Assembly: GCF_012641265.1 (NCBI RefSeq)
Contig: NZ_JABAHZ010000011.1
Location: forward strand, 1 to 64,000
Source of the DNA: Chitinophaga eiseniae
GTDB taxonomy: Bacteria; Bacteroidota; Bacteroidia; Chitinophagales; Chitinophagaceae
DNA length: 64,000 bases
Direction of reading: 5' to 3'
Shown in pieces: positions 25,031 through 33,971 of the stretch. The notes beneath the pieces are model-generated. The model was not told where the DNA came from and ran no database searches. It was given only the letters and a program-made list of their open reading frames with translations. Every line of letters starts with the position of its first letter. The first letter of the stretch is position 1. The position numbers and the translations under genes were made by a program.

Positions 25031-26434
25031 ATGAAAATTGCATTTCATGGCGCAGCACGCACCGTTACCGGATCAAAACATCTGATCACACTTAAGAATG
25101 GCAAAAAGATTTTATTAGACTGCGGAATGTTCCAGGGAATGGGACAAGAGACCGACGCCATGAACAGGGACTTTGGTTTTGAGCCTCACGACATTACCTA
25201 CATGGTGCTGTCTCATGCGCATATCGATCACTCCGGGCTGATTCCACGACTGGTTAAAATGGGGTATAGCGGCCATATCTATTGTACGCCAGCTACCCGC
25301 GACATGACAGAAATCCTGTTGATGGACTCAGCTGAAATACAAGAGGACGATGTAAAATTCACCAACAAGAAAATGGCCAAAGAAGGGCTTCCCTATGTAC
25401 AACCGCTGTACAGTGTGGAAGACGCCAAAATAGCCATTCGTTCTTTACAGCCCATGGGCTATAATACCTGGACCAATATCGACCCGGATATTCAACTTAT
25501 GTTTACAGATGCAGGCCACATTGTAGGCGCAGCATCTGTACATCTGCGTATCACAGAAAACGGTAAAACAGAACAAATATCCTTTAGTGGAGATATTGGC
25601 CGCTACAACGATGCTATTCTGAAGTCGCCCGCCACGTTCCCACAGGCAGATTATATCCTGATAGAATCTACATATGGCAGCACACTTCACGCTGATGCAG
25701 CCCCTGCAGATGATGAACTGCTTCGTTATATCCGCGAAACGTGCGTAGAAAAAAGAGGAAAATTAATTATCCCTGCTTTCAGCGTAGGTCGCACCCAGGA
25801 ACTGCTCTATGCGCTCAACAATGCACAGCTCAAAGGTACCCTGCCTAAAGTAGATATCTTCGTGGACAGCCCGCTGTCTACAGAAGCTACCGCGGTTACC
25901 AAAGCCCACCCGGAAGTATTTAACAAGGAAGTAGCCAATATCCTGAAAACAGACGACGATCCATTTGATTTTCCCGGATTGCGCTACATAAAATCTGTTG
26001 ACGAATCCAAAGCACTCAACTTCCGCAAGGAACCCTGCGTGATCATCTCTGCTTCAGGCATGGCCGAAGCCGGCCGTGTGAAACATCATATTGCCAACAA
26101 TATTGACGAGCCACAAAATACCATCCTGATCGTGGGCTATTGCGAGCCGCAATCACTGGGCGGACGCCTGATGCGTGGCGCCAAAGAAGTGTCTATCTAC
26201 GGTAGCCGCTATGAAGTAAAGGCGGAAGTAGGCGTTATCCGCTCTATGAGTGCGCATGGCGACTATGAAGATTTAAGCCAGTGGCTGGCCTGCCAGGATC
26301 CCCGGGAAGTGAAAAAACTATTCCTGGTACACGGCGAGTACGATGTACAACAAATATTCAGAAACTGGTTACTGAAAAAAGGCTTCCTGGATATTGAAAT
26401 TCCGGAAAGACATTCCGAAATCGGTTTAGGTTAA
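25031..26434 (+). CDS. MBL-fold beta-CASP hydrolase (RNase J/CPSF73-like family)
   Basis: A 467-residue metallo-beta-lactamase fold protein with the nuclease-type beta-CASP insertion. The zinc motif SHAHIDHSG gives H62, H64, D66 and H67; FTDAGHIVGAASV and SGDIGRY supply further ligands. The beta-CASP part includes IPAFSVGRTQELLYAL, VDSPLSTEAT and IISASGMAEAGRVKHH, and the C-terminal RMMBL-like block has SAHGDYEDLSQWL and LVHGE. Such proteins cut RNA as endo- or 5'-exonucleases. A perfect 81-base palindrome follows 2 bases after the stop. Confidence 0.92.
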   Translation: MKIAFHGAARTVTGSKHLITLKNGKKILLDCGMFQGMGQETDAMNRDFGFEPHDITYMVLSHAHIDHSGLIPRLVKMGYSGHIYCTPATRDMTEILLMDSAEIQEDDVKFTNKKMAKEGLPYVQPLYSVEDAKIAIRSLQPMGYNTWTNIDPDIQLMFTDAGHIVGAASVHLRITENGKTEQISFSGDIGRYNDAILKSPATFPQADYILIESTYGSTLHADAAPADDELLRYIRETCVEKRGKLIIPAFSVGRTQELLYALNNAQLKGTLPKVDIFVDSPLSTEATAVTKAHPEVFNKEVANILKTDDDPFDFPGLRYIKSVDESKALNFRKEPCVIISASGMAEAGRVKHHIANNIDEPQNTILIVGYCEPQSLGGRLMRGAKEVSIYGSRYEVKAEVGVIRSMSAHGDYEDLSQWLACQDPREVKKLFLVHGEYDVQQIFRNWLLKKGFLDIEIPERHSEIGLG

Positions 26435-26436
26435 TA

Positions 26437-26517
26437 ATCACGCAAAGCAAAAAAGAAGCAAAGGAGCAAAGAAATTTAATTTCTTTGCTCCTTTGCTTCT
26501 TTTTTGCTTTGCGTGAT
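26437..26517. repeat. Perfect 81-base palindrome (40-bp arms)
   Basis: Positions 26437-26476 and 26478-26517 are exact reverse complements around a single T at 26477. It fills the whole gap between the convergent beta-CASP and sensor kinase genes and would act as a strong hairpin in either transcript. The arm contains CACGCAAAG and GAAGCAAAGGAGCAAAG, both shared with the palindrome at 50619-50702, so this is a repeat family and not just a terminator. Confidence 0.95.
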
Positions 26518-26518
26518 G

Positions 26519-29500
26519 CTATTCTTCTACCAACGGGAACCACAGGTTTACTCTTGTTCCCGATGCTTTTCCTTCTTCATCAGCAAGATCTTCAATGTCG
26601 AAGCTGGCATCTACATTAAAGCGGCTATTATAGAGCGATAAACGGTCCCGTGTAATTTGCAGTCCCCGTGACTGATGTCCGGGTCTATTTGCTTTCTTCA
26701 TCGCAGCGGCCTTCTCTCTACCCACTCCATTATCTTCAATGGTACATAAAACGCGGTCATCTACCTTTTTAAAAGTGATAGTGAGATTTCCTTTCCCTTT
26801 TTCATGCACCAGGCCATGCCAGATGGCGTTTTCTACAAATGGCTGAATCACCATGGTAGGTACTTCTACCATATTGGCATCCAACGATGGATCGATGATA
26901 ATTTCGTATTCAAATTCGTCGGAAAAGCGCAGCTTTTCCAATTCCATATAGTTTTCCAATACGCTCACTTCCTGCGCTACGGTGATATTATTGAGCTGGG
27001 AGTTATCCAATACGTTGCGGATCAGTTTTGCGAAGCGGCTCAGGTAAGATAACGCCTGTTCTGTTTCGCTTTTCATCATGAAAGTCTGGATGGAATTGAG
27101 CGCATTAAAAATAAAGTGCGGATTCATTTGCGCCCGCAGCGCTTTCATTTCCAGCTGTGCAATTTGTTGTTGTATCGCCTCCCGTTTCTTTGCTTCCCGC
27201 TTGATCCCAGAAATGCGCAGCCTGAAATACAGGTATACCAGGGAAGCTGCCAGCAGCAAGCATATCAACTGAAACCAACCTGTTTGCCAGAATGCCGGCT
27301 TAATAAACAGGCGAAGCGTAGTGATATGATCCGAAAAGGTACCCGCTGCATTTACCGCACGTACTTTAAACAGGTAATTTCCCGGTGGAAGATTGGTGTA
27401 TTTAGCCACCAGTATATTGTCTGTCAACACCCAGTTTTCATCTACCCCTTCCAGTTGGTAATAATACCGGATGCGTTCCTGGTGGTATTGCAGGCTCTTA
27501 AACTCAATGCTGATAAAGTTTTGCTTATGGCTCAGTATTACCGGCAGGCTATCCCGCATGGCGGCCTGTATGAGGATGGTGCTGTCTAACGCCTTAAGAT
27601 TTACAATCGTTACATCGGGAGGCGGCAGCGCTACCTGCAGGCTGTTGGGATCGAAGGTAACTACATGGTCAGAGGCGCCTACCAATAGATTGCCATTCTT
27701 TAAGCGGATCACCCGGCGGCGCACTTTCCGGGCATTGTCCACAATATCGTCGGCCTGTATAAATGTTTCCAGTTTATTTTCGGGGAGATAATAACGATAA
27801 AAACCATATTGCGTGGTAAACCATACCTCACTCTTATCACCCATCACCATACTCAGCACCCATTGGTCGAACAACTTGGTATTGGTAAGCAGCGGCCGGT
27901 AAGTTTGCCGGAGGGTATTATAAATCCACATACCATGATCGGTACCAGCCAACAATAAGCTATCGTTATAGCGTAGCAGGGAAGTAATATTGCTATATAC
28001 CCTTGAGCTCCGGGTAAATGCTTCCCTGATGACGATGCAACGCTGCCGGGTGTTAAACAGCATGAGGCCTGCGCTGCTGGTGCCCAACCACAGCATAGAA
28101 TCGTTTTCGGGCACAATATCCATCACAGATACCGGGCGCTTCAGGGAGTCGGTCAACTCATTGAATTGCCGGAAGGTATTCTGTTGTGGATTCCAGCTGG
28201 CCAATCCTCTTTTATAAAGACCTATCCAAACCGTGGTATCGTTTTGCGGTTGTAAATGCAAAGCCGTTTGTTCATATAGTACGGGAGAGGTTACATGTTT
28301 GATAAATTGTCCTGTAGCAGGATTAAAGAGAGAAAGATTCCCATTTTCCTGGCCTACCACGATAGTCCCGTCTTTTAACTCTGCAAAACTCCATACCAGG
28401 CCCCGTTCTTCAGGTAAAGAAGTGGTGGTATTCCCGGTGGAATTGTGCACATAGTTGTGTACCAGGTTCAAATCGGGTGTAAGGCGACTGAAGCCCTGGC
28501 CCCAGTAACCCACATATACATCGCCGTTAGCGGCCTGCAAAATGCCTGTCACTTCCGTTGCCGGGAGTTGCTCTTTCGTATTGGGGAAAACGGTACGGCT
28601 GTCGAGCAGGCGGAAGGTTTTATTGTGCAGACTGAGAATATTCACTCCGCGGTCGGTACCGATCCAAAGATGTCCTTCCCGGTCGCTCAGAAAACAGTTG
28701 GCTTCGTAGTTATAATGAAATCCTTTTTCATCGCTATTATTAGCGGTAATATTCAGGTCGAAACGGCCCAATGCACGGTTAAAATGGAAAATTCCGCCTT
28801 TTTCAGTGGCTGCCCATACGTTTTTGTCCCCATCATAAACAAGATCGAAAGTGTTGTCCAGCTCTCTTTTTACTTTTAGCAGGCGTTTTTCCAGCGGTGT
28901 TTCAAACGTATAGGCGTTTAGTTTATGGGAGGCCGGATCGAAACAGAAGAGTTGTCCACTGCGGCAGGCCAGCCATATCTGGTGATCGGCATCCGTATAG
29001 ATTTTTTTAAACGTATTGTCTATGTCCAGTATAGGCAGGTGTTGCGGGTTATTAACGCGGCTGTATAAATTCTTCCTGTCCCGGTCCAGGATATAAACGC
29101 CGTGTTTTCCACTGAGCCAAAGGTTACCTGCTTCATCTTCCATGATGGCATCCATCATTTGTTCGCGATCAGCTTCGGGAATAATGGTCGCTTTCTGGAA
29201 ATTAAAGGCTTTTTCGTTGAACCGCAGTAATCCATCATGCGTAGTAGCCCATATTACGCCGGCGTGGTCCTGCACAATCTGGCTACATTGCAGTCCTTCG
29301 GGACGCACATCTTTTTCGGCCACTTTCAACGTTTTCACCAGATCGGTTACAGGGTCATATACACGGACATTGTCCGGGGTTCCCATCCATATGCGTCCCT
29401 GGTGGTCTTCGCAGAGACAGATATCGTCGTAGTAAATGGAACCGGGCACGCGGTCGAAGCTGGCCACCGTCAGGAGATTGGTGCCATCGTATCTTTGCAG

Positions 29501-29728
29501 GGCGGTGCTGGCAATCCAGATAAACCCTTTTTTATCCTGCATAATAGCCGATACGTGATTACTGGCCAGGCCGTTGCTGATATCCAGGTGGGAAAAGTTG
29601 TACGAAACCTTGGACGGATGCTGTGCTACTGCATTGGGAAGGGCAACCATTATCCACAGCAGGTAAAAGATATACCTGGCTGCATGTTGCCACCGTGGGG
29701 CAGTTACCTTGACATGCATATGCATCAT
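26519..29728 (-). CDS. Propeller-type sensor histidine kinase (LytS class)
   Basis: A 1069-residue membrane sensor. After a signal/anchor (about 18-36), repeated two-component-regulator propeller blades (motifs such as GFIWIASTALQRYD, DHAGVIWATTHDGLLRF, EGHLWIGTDRGVNILS) run to ~690, then a Y_Y_Y domain (IRYYYQLEGVDENWVLTD), one transmembrane helix (FQLICLLLAASLVYLYF), a coiled coil, and a His_kinase/LytS core. The phosphoacceptor is H871 in MNPHFIFNALNS; ATP-binding blocks are PFVENAIWHG and DNGVGREKA. No AraC or LytTR output is fused and no LytTR regulator is adjacent, so its partner is elsewhere. The periplasmic propeller probably senses an extracellular ligand, often a glycan in this family. 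Confidence 0.92.
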   Translation of the reverse strand: MMHMHVKVTAPRWQHAARYIFYLLWIMVALPNAVAQHPSKVSYNFSHLDISNGLASNHVSAIMQDKKGFIWIASTALQRYDGTNLLTVASFDRVPGSIYYDDICLCEDHQGRIWMGTPDNVRVYDPVTDLVKTLKVAEKDVRPEGLQCSQIVQDHAGVIWATTHDGLLRFNEKAFNFQKATIIPEADREQMMDAIMEDEAGNLWLSGKHGVYILDRDRKNLYSRVNNPQHLPILDIDNTFKKIYTDADHQIWLACRSGQLFCFDPASHKLNAYTFETPLEKRLLKVKRELDNTFDLVYDGDKNVWAATEKGGIFHFNRALGRFDLNITANNSDEKGFHYNYEANCFLSDREGHLWIGTDRGVNILSLHNKTFRLLDSRTVFPNTKEQLPATEVTGILQAANGDVYVGYWGQGFSRLTPDLNLVHNYVHNSTGNTTTSLPEERGLVWSFAELKDGTIVVGQENGNLSLFNPATGQFIKHVTSPVLYEQTALHLQPQNDTTVWIGLYKRGLASWNPQQNTFRQFNELTDSLKRPVSVMDIVPENDSMLWLGTSSAGLMLFNTRQRCIVIREAFTRSSRVYSNITSLLRYNDSLLLAGTDHGMWIYNTLRQTYRPLLTNTKLFDQWVLSMVMGDKSEVWFTTQYGFYRYYLPENKLETFIQADDIVDNARKVRRRVIRLKNGNLLVGASDHVVTFDPNSLQVALPPPDVTIVNLKALDSTILIQAAMRDSLPVILSHKQNFISIEFKSLQYHQERIRYYYQLEGVDENWVLTDNILVAKYTNLPPGNYLFKVRAVNAAGTFSDHITTLRLFIKPAFWQTGWFQLICLLLAASLVYLYFRLRISGIKREAKKREAIQQQIAQLEMKALRAQMNPHFIFNALNSIQTFMMKSETEQALSYLSRFAKLIRNVLDNSQLNNITVAQEVSVLENYMELEKLRFSDEFEYEIIIDPSLDANMVEVPTMVIQPFVENAIWHGLVHEKGKGNLTITFKKVDDRVLCTIEDNGVGREKAAAMKKANRPGHQSRGLQITRDRLSLYNSRFNVDASFDIEDLADEEGKASGTRVNLWFPLVEE

Positions 29729-29821
29729 TACAATATCGGAGACAGTTGCAGTGCTGTAATAAATGTACTAAATGTTGTTGTTAGTTGTATGTCGTAAGGT
29801 GCGGGAAATAATGGCTGAAAT

Positions 29822-29849
29822 GAAAAAGGACCTCTTTTCAGAAGTCCTT
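29822..29849 (-). terminator. tRNA-Glu terminator
   Basis: On the minus strand: 10-bp stem (29849-29840 with 29835-29826), GAAA tetraloop, then TTTTTC. It lies four bases after the tRNA 3' end. Confidence 0.9.
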
Positions 29850-29853
29850 CTTG

Positions 29854-29925
29854 TACCACGTACGGGATTCGAACCCGTGATTCCTCCGTGAAAGGGAGGC
29901 GTCTTAACCCCTTGACCAACGCGGC
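29854..29925 (-). tRNA. tRNA-Glu (UUC)
   Basis: 72 nt on the minus strand. The acceptor arm GCCGCGT pairs with ACGTGGT (G-U at the first pair); the anticodon loop CTTTCAC within the CCTCC/GGAGG stem gives anticodon UUC; the T-arm carries GGTTCGAATCC. CCA is not encoded. It has its own promoter and terminator. A near-identical copy lies at 39414-39485, differing in at least two positions near the T-arm. Confidence 0.97.
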
Positions 29926-29943
29926 ATTTTTTGTTTGGGATTG

Positions 29944-29972
29944 CAAAGATAGGAAAATGTTTATTATTCCAA
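29944..29972 (-). promoter_or_regulatory. tRNA-Glu promoter
   Basis: Minus strand: TTG at 29972-29970, 18 bases, TATCTTTG at 29951-29944, then 18 bases to the mature tRNA 5' end. Confidence 0.8.
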
Positions 29973-30180
29973 AATTTTTTTTCGATTTCTTCTCAAAGAT
30001 AAGAAGATTATGCTTTCTACCATTCAAAAAACTGGCTTTCCTGGCTATAAGCTACCCCATCCCTACCCGCAGCCACGGGGCATTTGATCTATTTCAAGAA
30101 GACTTATTGCAATATTATCTCCCCCGAAAATATTTTTCAGGGAGAGAGATGCCCGGTACTAACCCCAAAGACTATACGAT

Positions 30181-30867
30181 CTATTGTTTCAGGCCAGCGA
30201 TCAGGTTAATGGTCAATGCCACCACAAACGTGTTGAGTGCAAACGACAGCAGGCCATGGGCCAGTGCCGTACGCCGGATCACCCGCCTGCTGATCTCTAC
30301 ATCCGATACCTGGAAAGTCATCCCGATCACAAAAGAGAAATAGGCAAAGTCGATATAATCCGGGTGCTTTTCACTCGGAAACTCCAGCCCACCGGCATGT
30401 TTGGTAACATCCGTCCCATCATCGTCATAGTATAAATTAGCGTAATGGAAAGTCAGCGTGGTATGTACCATCACCCAGGAAGCCAGCATGCCCGTAATCG
30501 CTACGGGCAAGTAAATCACCTTAGAACCGCCTGACACTTCTTTAGACAACATCAACAGCAGCACAATCACCAGGCTGGCAATAGAAGCCAATACCACGAA
30601 AAAGGATACAAATATCCGGCTGCCATCGTCTATCCTCGCCCAGGTACGCAACTCTTCTACCGTACGATTATAAAATACGATCCACCCTGTAACAATGTAA
30701 GAGATGGCAAATACATCCCATAACAATGTATACAGCACCAACGGATGAAAGCTGACATTCATTAATAAAAAGCTCACCAACACCAGGCCGGTGAACCCCA
30801 GGCTTACCAATACCCGCTGTAACGGGTGCATGCCGACCAATAACTTTACGGCCTTCTTTTTTCGCAT
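30181..30867 (-). CDS. DUF1345 membrane protein
   Basis: A 228-residue integral membrane protein with about five hydrophobic spans. It matches DUF1345 throughout its C-terminal half: TFHYANLYYDDDGTD, GGLEFPSEKHPDYIDFAYFS, FVIGMTFQVSDVEISRRVIR and LLSFALNTFVVALTINL. The family's activity is unknown. No neighbour suggests a role: it stands between tRNA-Glu and the divergent TonB receptor. The 255 bases on its 3' side hold only the tRNA promoter. Confidence 0.88.
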   Translation of the reverse strand: MRKKKAVKLLVGMHPLQRVLVSLGFTGLVLVSFLLMNVSFHPLVLYTLLWDVFAISYIVTGWIVFYNRTVEELRTWARIDDGSRIFVSFFVVLASIASLVIVLLLMLSKEVSGGSKVIYLPVAITGMLASWVMVHTTLTFHYANLYYDDDGTDVTKHAGGLEFPSEKHPDYIDFAYFSFVIGMTFQVSDVEISRRVIRRTALAHGLLSFALNTFVVALTINLIAGLKQ

Positions 30868-30956
30868 AAGAACAACTTATAGATTAAAGATAGCCTTGTT
30901 TTTAAAGACATACCTATCCTGTGAAAAAATTATTATCCTATAAAAACAGTAGACTA

Positions 30957-30986
30957 TTGTTTAACCCATTCAATTTCGTAAATTAG
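30957..30986 (+). promoter_or_regulatory. TonB receptor promoter
   Basis: TTG (30957-30959), 19 bases, TAAATTAG (30979-30986): one mismatch from consensus. It implies transcription from about 30993 and a leader of about 160 bases before the receptor ATG. Confidence 0.6.
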
Positions 30987-31000
30987 TACCACACTAATTA

Positions 31001-31084
31001 ATGGCTATGAATCCCAACAACCGGCATACATTCCGGGATAACCCGGAAAGCCGTCAACAACAATGCCTTCGGGCATCCAGGTAA
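31001..31084 (+). CDS. Possible 27-codon leader ORF in the TonB receptor transcript
   Basis: An ATG about eight bases after the predicted transcription start opens 27 codons ending in TAA at 31082-31084. The peptide is polar (Asn, Arg, Gln rich, with three consecutive CAA codons) and has no known domain. It coincides with the structured segment described separately. Coding status is unproven. Confidence 0.3.
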   Translation: MAMNPNNRHTFRDNPESRQQQCLRASR

Positions 31085-31114
31085 TTATCAACCAGTATAG
31101 TAACTCCCCGGAGT
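31022..31114 (+). promoter_or_regulatory. Structured leader, candidate cis-regulatory RNA
   Basis: Three small hairpins follow each other in the predicted leader: TTCCGGG/CCCGGAA with loop ATAA (31031-31048), enclosed by CGGC/GCCG (31022-31025 with 31050-31053); ATGCC/GGCAT with a UUCG tetraloop (31063-31076); and ACTC/GAGT (31103-31114). I do not recognise a known riboswitch class. Confidence 0.4.
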
Positions 31115-31152
31115 GGTAAACTGCTCCTACTTTCAACATTAAAATCAATAGC

Positions 31153-33930
31153 ATGAAATCAAAATTGTACGCCCTGCTATGGCTTTTCCTATTGTCCGTT
31201 ACCGCTTACGGACAAACCATTGAAGGTACCGTTGCCGATAAGCAGCAACCACTCGCAGGCGCCTCTGTAAGAGTGATAGGCGCCAACACAGGCGCTGCCA
31301 CCGACGCCAGCGGCCATTATAAAATAAAAGTACAGCCGGGTAAATATACACTCAGCGCCAGCTATATCGGCTACCAGGCCAGCGTGCAGGAAATAACTGT
31401 AGCCGCCGGCGAATCAGCTACCCTCAACTTTGTTCTTAAATCAACCGACGACCTGAACGAGGTGGTGGTACTGGGTTCCAGGAGTGCGCCACGCAGCCAG
31501 CTATCCACCGTGGTACCTGTAGACGTAGTGGATGTAAAACAAATAGCCCAATACTCCCCACAGGTAAGCATTAACCAGATACTCAACTATGTGGCGCCTT
31601 CTTTTACTTCCAACACCCAAACCCTGTCGGACGGAACCGACCATATAGACCCCGCTTCCCTTCGTGGTTTAGGTCCCGACCAGGTATTGGTACTCATCAA
31701 TGGTAAAAGACGGCATACCACTTCCCTCGTTAATATCAACGGCAGCTTTGGTAAAGGTTCTGTAGGTACCGACCTGAACGCCATTCCAACTTCCGCTATC
31801 AAAAAAATAGAAATATTGCGGGATGGCGCCGCTGCCCAATATGGCTCTGATGCCATTGCGGGTGTTATCAACATTGTGCTCAACGACGAAGTAAATAAAG
31901 TAAATGTAGGCGTATCTACCGGCGCCTATGTATCCAAAAACTCCATCAATGGGCTCGATGGGCAAAATGTACAGGCCAACATCAACTACGGTCTGCCCCT
32001 GGGCGATAAGGGCGGATACATCAACCTGGCCGGCTCTTACGACTACCGCGATTATACCAATCGCACCGGCACCTTCTCCGGTACCATTTTCAACGACTAT
32101 AACGATCCTGCCCTGGCAGCTACGCCAGGTAGTCCTACCGGAAAAGATATTACCGATGCAGAACTGGCCAAAAGAGGCCTTACACGCAAAGACTTCAACT
32201 CCCGTATAGGACAATCGGCCAACCGCGGCGGTAGCCTGTTCTTAAACGCTTCGTTGCCTATCAGCGACAAAGCAGAGCTGTATGTTTTCGGTGGACTCAA
32301 CTATCGCCATGGCGAAGCAGCCGCGTTTTACAGAACGCCCTCCCAGCTTACCCAGAACAACGATACCATCTATCCCAATGGCTTCCTGCCACTGATTATA
32401 ACTGATAACCGCGATAAATCGCTGGCTGCCGGTATCAGGAGCACACTGGGCGAATGGAAAGTAGATTTTAGTAATACTATCGGGCAAAATGCGGTAGACT
32501 TCAACGTAGATAATACACTCAACGCTTCTCTCCTGAAAGCCTCTCCCACTACCTTTGAGGCTGGTGGTTACCGTTTTCTTCAAAACACCACTAACCTCGA
32601 TTTTACCCGGTTTTTCAAAGATGTGCTGAGCGGGATCAACGTGGCCTTTGGCGCGGAACATCGCTATGAAAACTACCGCATACTGCCTGGTGAAGCATCT
32701 TCCTACATTAACTACGGCAATGCCCTCAAAATAGGCACGGACGGGCAAGGGAACCCTATTCTCATTCCAGATCCGAAAGGAAATATCTCCACCCGCTTTG
32801 CAGCCAATGGCAGCGCATTTGCCGGCGGCGCCCAAAGCTTCCCCGGATTTAGTCCAGATAATGCCACCAACGCGTCCCGCACATCTGTAGCTGCCTATGG
32901 CGATGTGGAAGCCAACTTCACCGAAAAACTACTGGTAGATGGAGCCCTCCGCTTTGAAAATTATTCCGACTTTGGTTCCACCCTCAACTGGAAACTGGCC
33001 GGTCGCTACCAGTTCAGTCCCAAGTTCCTGCTGAGAGCCGCCGCCAGCACCGGCTTCAGGGCGCCTTCCCTGCACCAGCGCTACTTCAATGCCACCTCCA
33101 GTATATTCACCGATGGCGTATTCCTGGAGTCAGGCACCTTCACCAATGACAGCCGGGTAGCAGCTTTGCTTGGCATTCCTAAACTCAAACAGGAAACTTC
33201 ATATAGCTATAGCGCAGGTATCACCAGCAACCTCGGACCGCTGAAATTAACGGTCGACGGCTATTTCATCCGGATAAACGATCGCATTGTTTACACCGGG
33301 CAGTTCTCCGGTAACAAAAACGGTACACCGCAGGAACAGGAAATCTACAATATCCTTCGCACCGCCAATGCTACTACAGCAAGGTTTTTCGCCAATGCTA
33401 TCAACACAGAAACCAAAGGAGTAGATGTGGTAATTACGTATACCGTACATCCTGGCAAAGGTCATCTCCGGGCAGATCTCTCCGGCACGTTCGCCAAAAC
33501 CAACCTGGTAGGACCTATTCACGCATCGCCACAACTGGCAGGCAAAGAAAGTACCTACTTTGACGCCGCGAGCCGCATCTATCTGGAATCTGCCGTTCCT
33601 CAAACAAAAGCCAACCTGTCACTGAATTATACTATTCAGAAATGGGGTTTCTTCCTACGCAATGTTTATTTCGGGAAAGTACAGGAAGCTACTAACGTAG
33701 TAACTGCACAGGATTGGTATAAAGGCAAAGTGGTAACTGATGTAAGTATAGGATACCGGTTTATCCCTGCCCTGGGGCTGACTATTGGCGCCAACAACCT
33801 GCTGGATATCTATCCTGATAAATTATCGGCAGCTAACCAAAGCTCCGGACGCTTTGTGTACAGCCGGGCATCACAACAGTTTGGCTTCAATGGCCGTTTC
33901 TTGTTTGCAAGGCTCAATCTCAGCTTCTAA
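31153..33930 (+). CDS. TonB-dependent outer-membrane receptor
   Basis: A 925-residue outer-membrane active transporter. A signal peptide ending TAYGQ is followed by a carboxypeptidase-like regulatory domain (22-105; IEGTVADKQQPLAGASVRV), then a plug domain (~115-235; SLRGLGPDQVLVLINGKRRH, IKKIEILRDGAAAQYGSDAIAGVINIVL) and a barrel ending in FLFARLNLSF, with the terminal phenylalanine needed for insertion. There is no SusD partner next to it, so it is not a SusCD glycan system; substrate may be a metal chelate, vitamin or peptide. A strong terminator follows immediately. The unusual long leader suggests post-initiation control. Confidence 0.95.
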   Translation: MKSKLYALLWLFLLSVTAYGQTIEGTVADKQQPLAGASVRVIGANTGAATDASGHYKIKVQPGKYTLSASYIGYQASVQEITVAAGESATLNFVLKSTDDLNEVVVLGSRSAPRSQLSTVVPVDVVDVKQIAQYSPQVSINQILNYVAPSFTSNTQTLSDGTDHIDPASLRGLGPDQVLVLINGKRRHTTSLVNINGSFGKGSVGTDLNAIPTSAIKKIEILRDGAAAQYGSDAIAGVINIVLNDEVNKVNVGVSTGAYVSKNSINGLDGQNVQANINYGLPLGDKGGYINLAGSYDYRDYTNRTGTFSGTIFNDYNDPALAATPGSPTGKDITDAELAKRGLTRKDFNSRIGQSANRGGSLFLNASLPISDKAELYVFGGLNYRHGEAAAFYRTPSQLTQNNDTIYPNGFLPLIITDNRDKSLAAGIRSTLGEWKVDFSNTIGQNAVDFNVDNTLNASLLKASPTTFEAGGYRFLQNTTNLDFTRFFKDVLSGINVAFGAEHRYENYRILPGEASSYINYGNALKIGTDGQGNPILIPDPKGNISTRFAANGSAFAGGAQSFPGFSPDNATNASRTSVAAYGDVEANFTEKLLVDGALRFENYSDFGSTLNWKLAGRYQFSPKFLLRAAASTGFRAPSLHQRYFNATSSIFTDGVFLESGTFTNDSRVAALLGIPKLKQETSYSYSAGITSNLGPLKLTVDGYFIRINDRIVYTGQFSGNKNGTPQEQEIYNILRTANATTARFFANAINTETKGVDVVITYTVHPGKGHLRADLSGTFAKTNLVGPIHASPQLAGKESTYFDAASRIYLESAVPQTKANLSLNYTIQKWGFFLRNVYFGKVQEATNVVTAQDWYKGKVVTDVSIGYRFIPALGLTIGANNLLDIYPDKLSAANQSSGRFVYSRASQQFGFNGRFLFARLNLSF

Positions 33931-33970
33931 AAAATGAAAGGAGACGCGGGCTCGCGTCTCCTTTCATTTT
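33931..33970. terminator. Bidirectional terminator
   Basis: Perfect 18-bp stem (33931-33948 with 33953-33970), loop GGCT, starting AAAA and ending TTTT; it begins right at the end of the receptor gene and serves the convergent membrane protein gene too. Confidence 0.92.
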
Positions 33971-33971
33971 C

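Noticed and set aside
31153..33930. SusC/SusD polysaccharide utilisation locus
   Set aside because: No SusD gene, glycoside hydrolase or matching regulator next to the TonB receptor, and the receptor lacks a convincing SusC-specific pairing.
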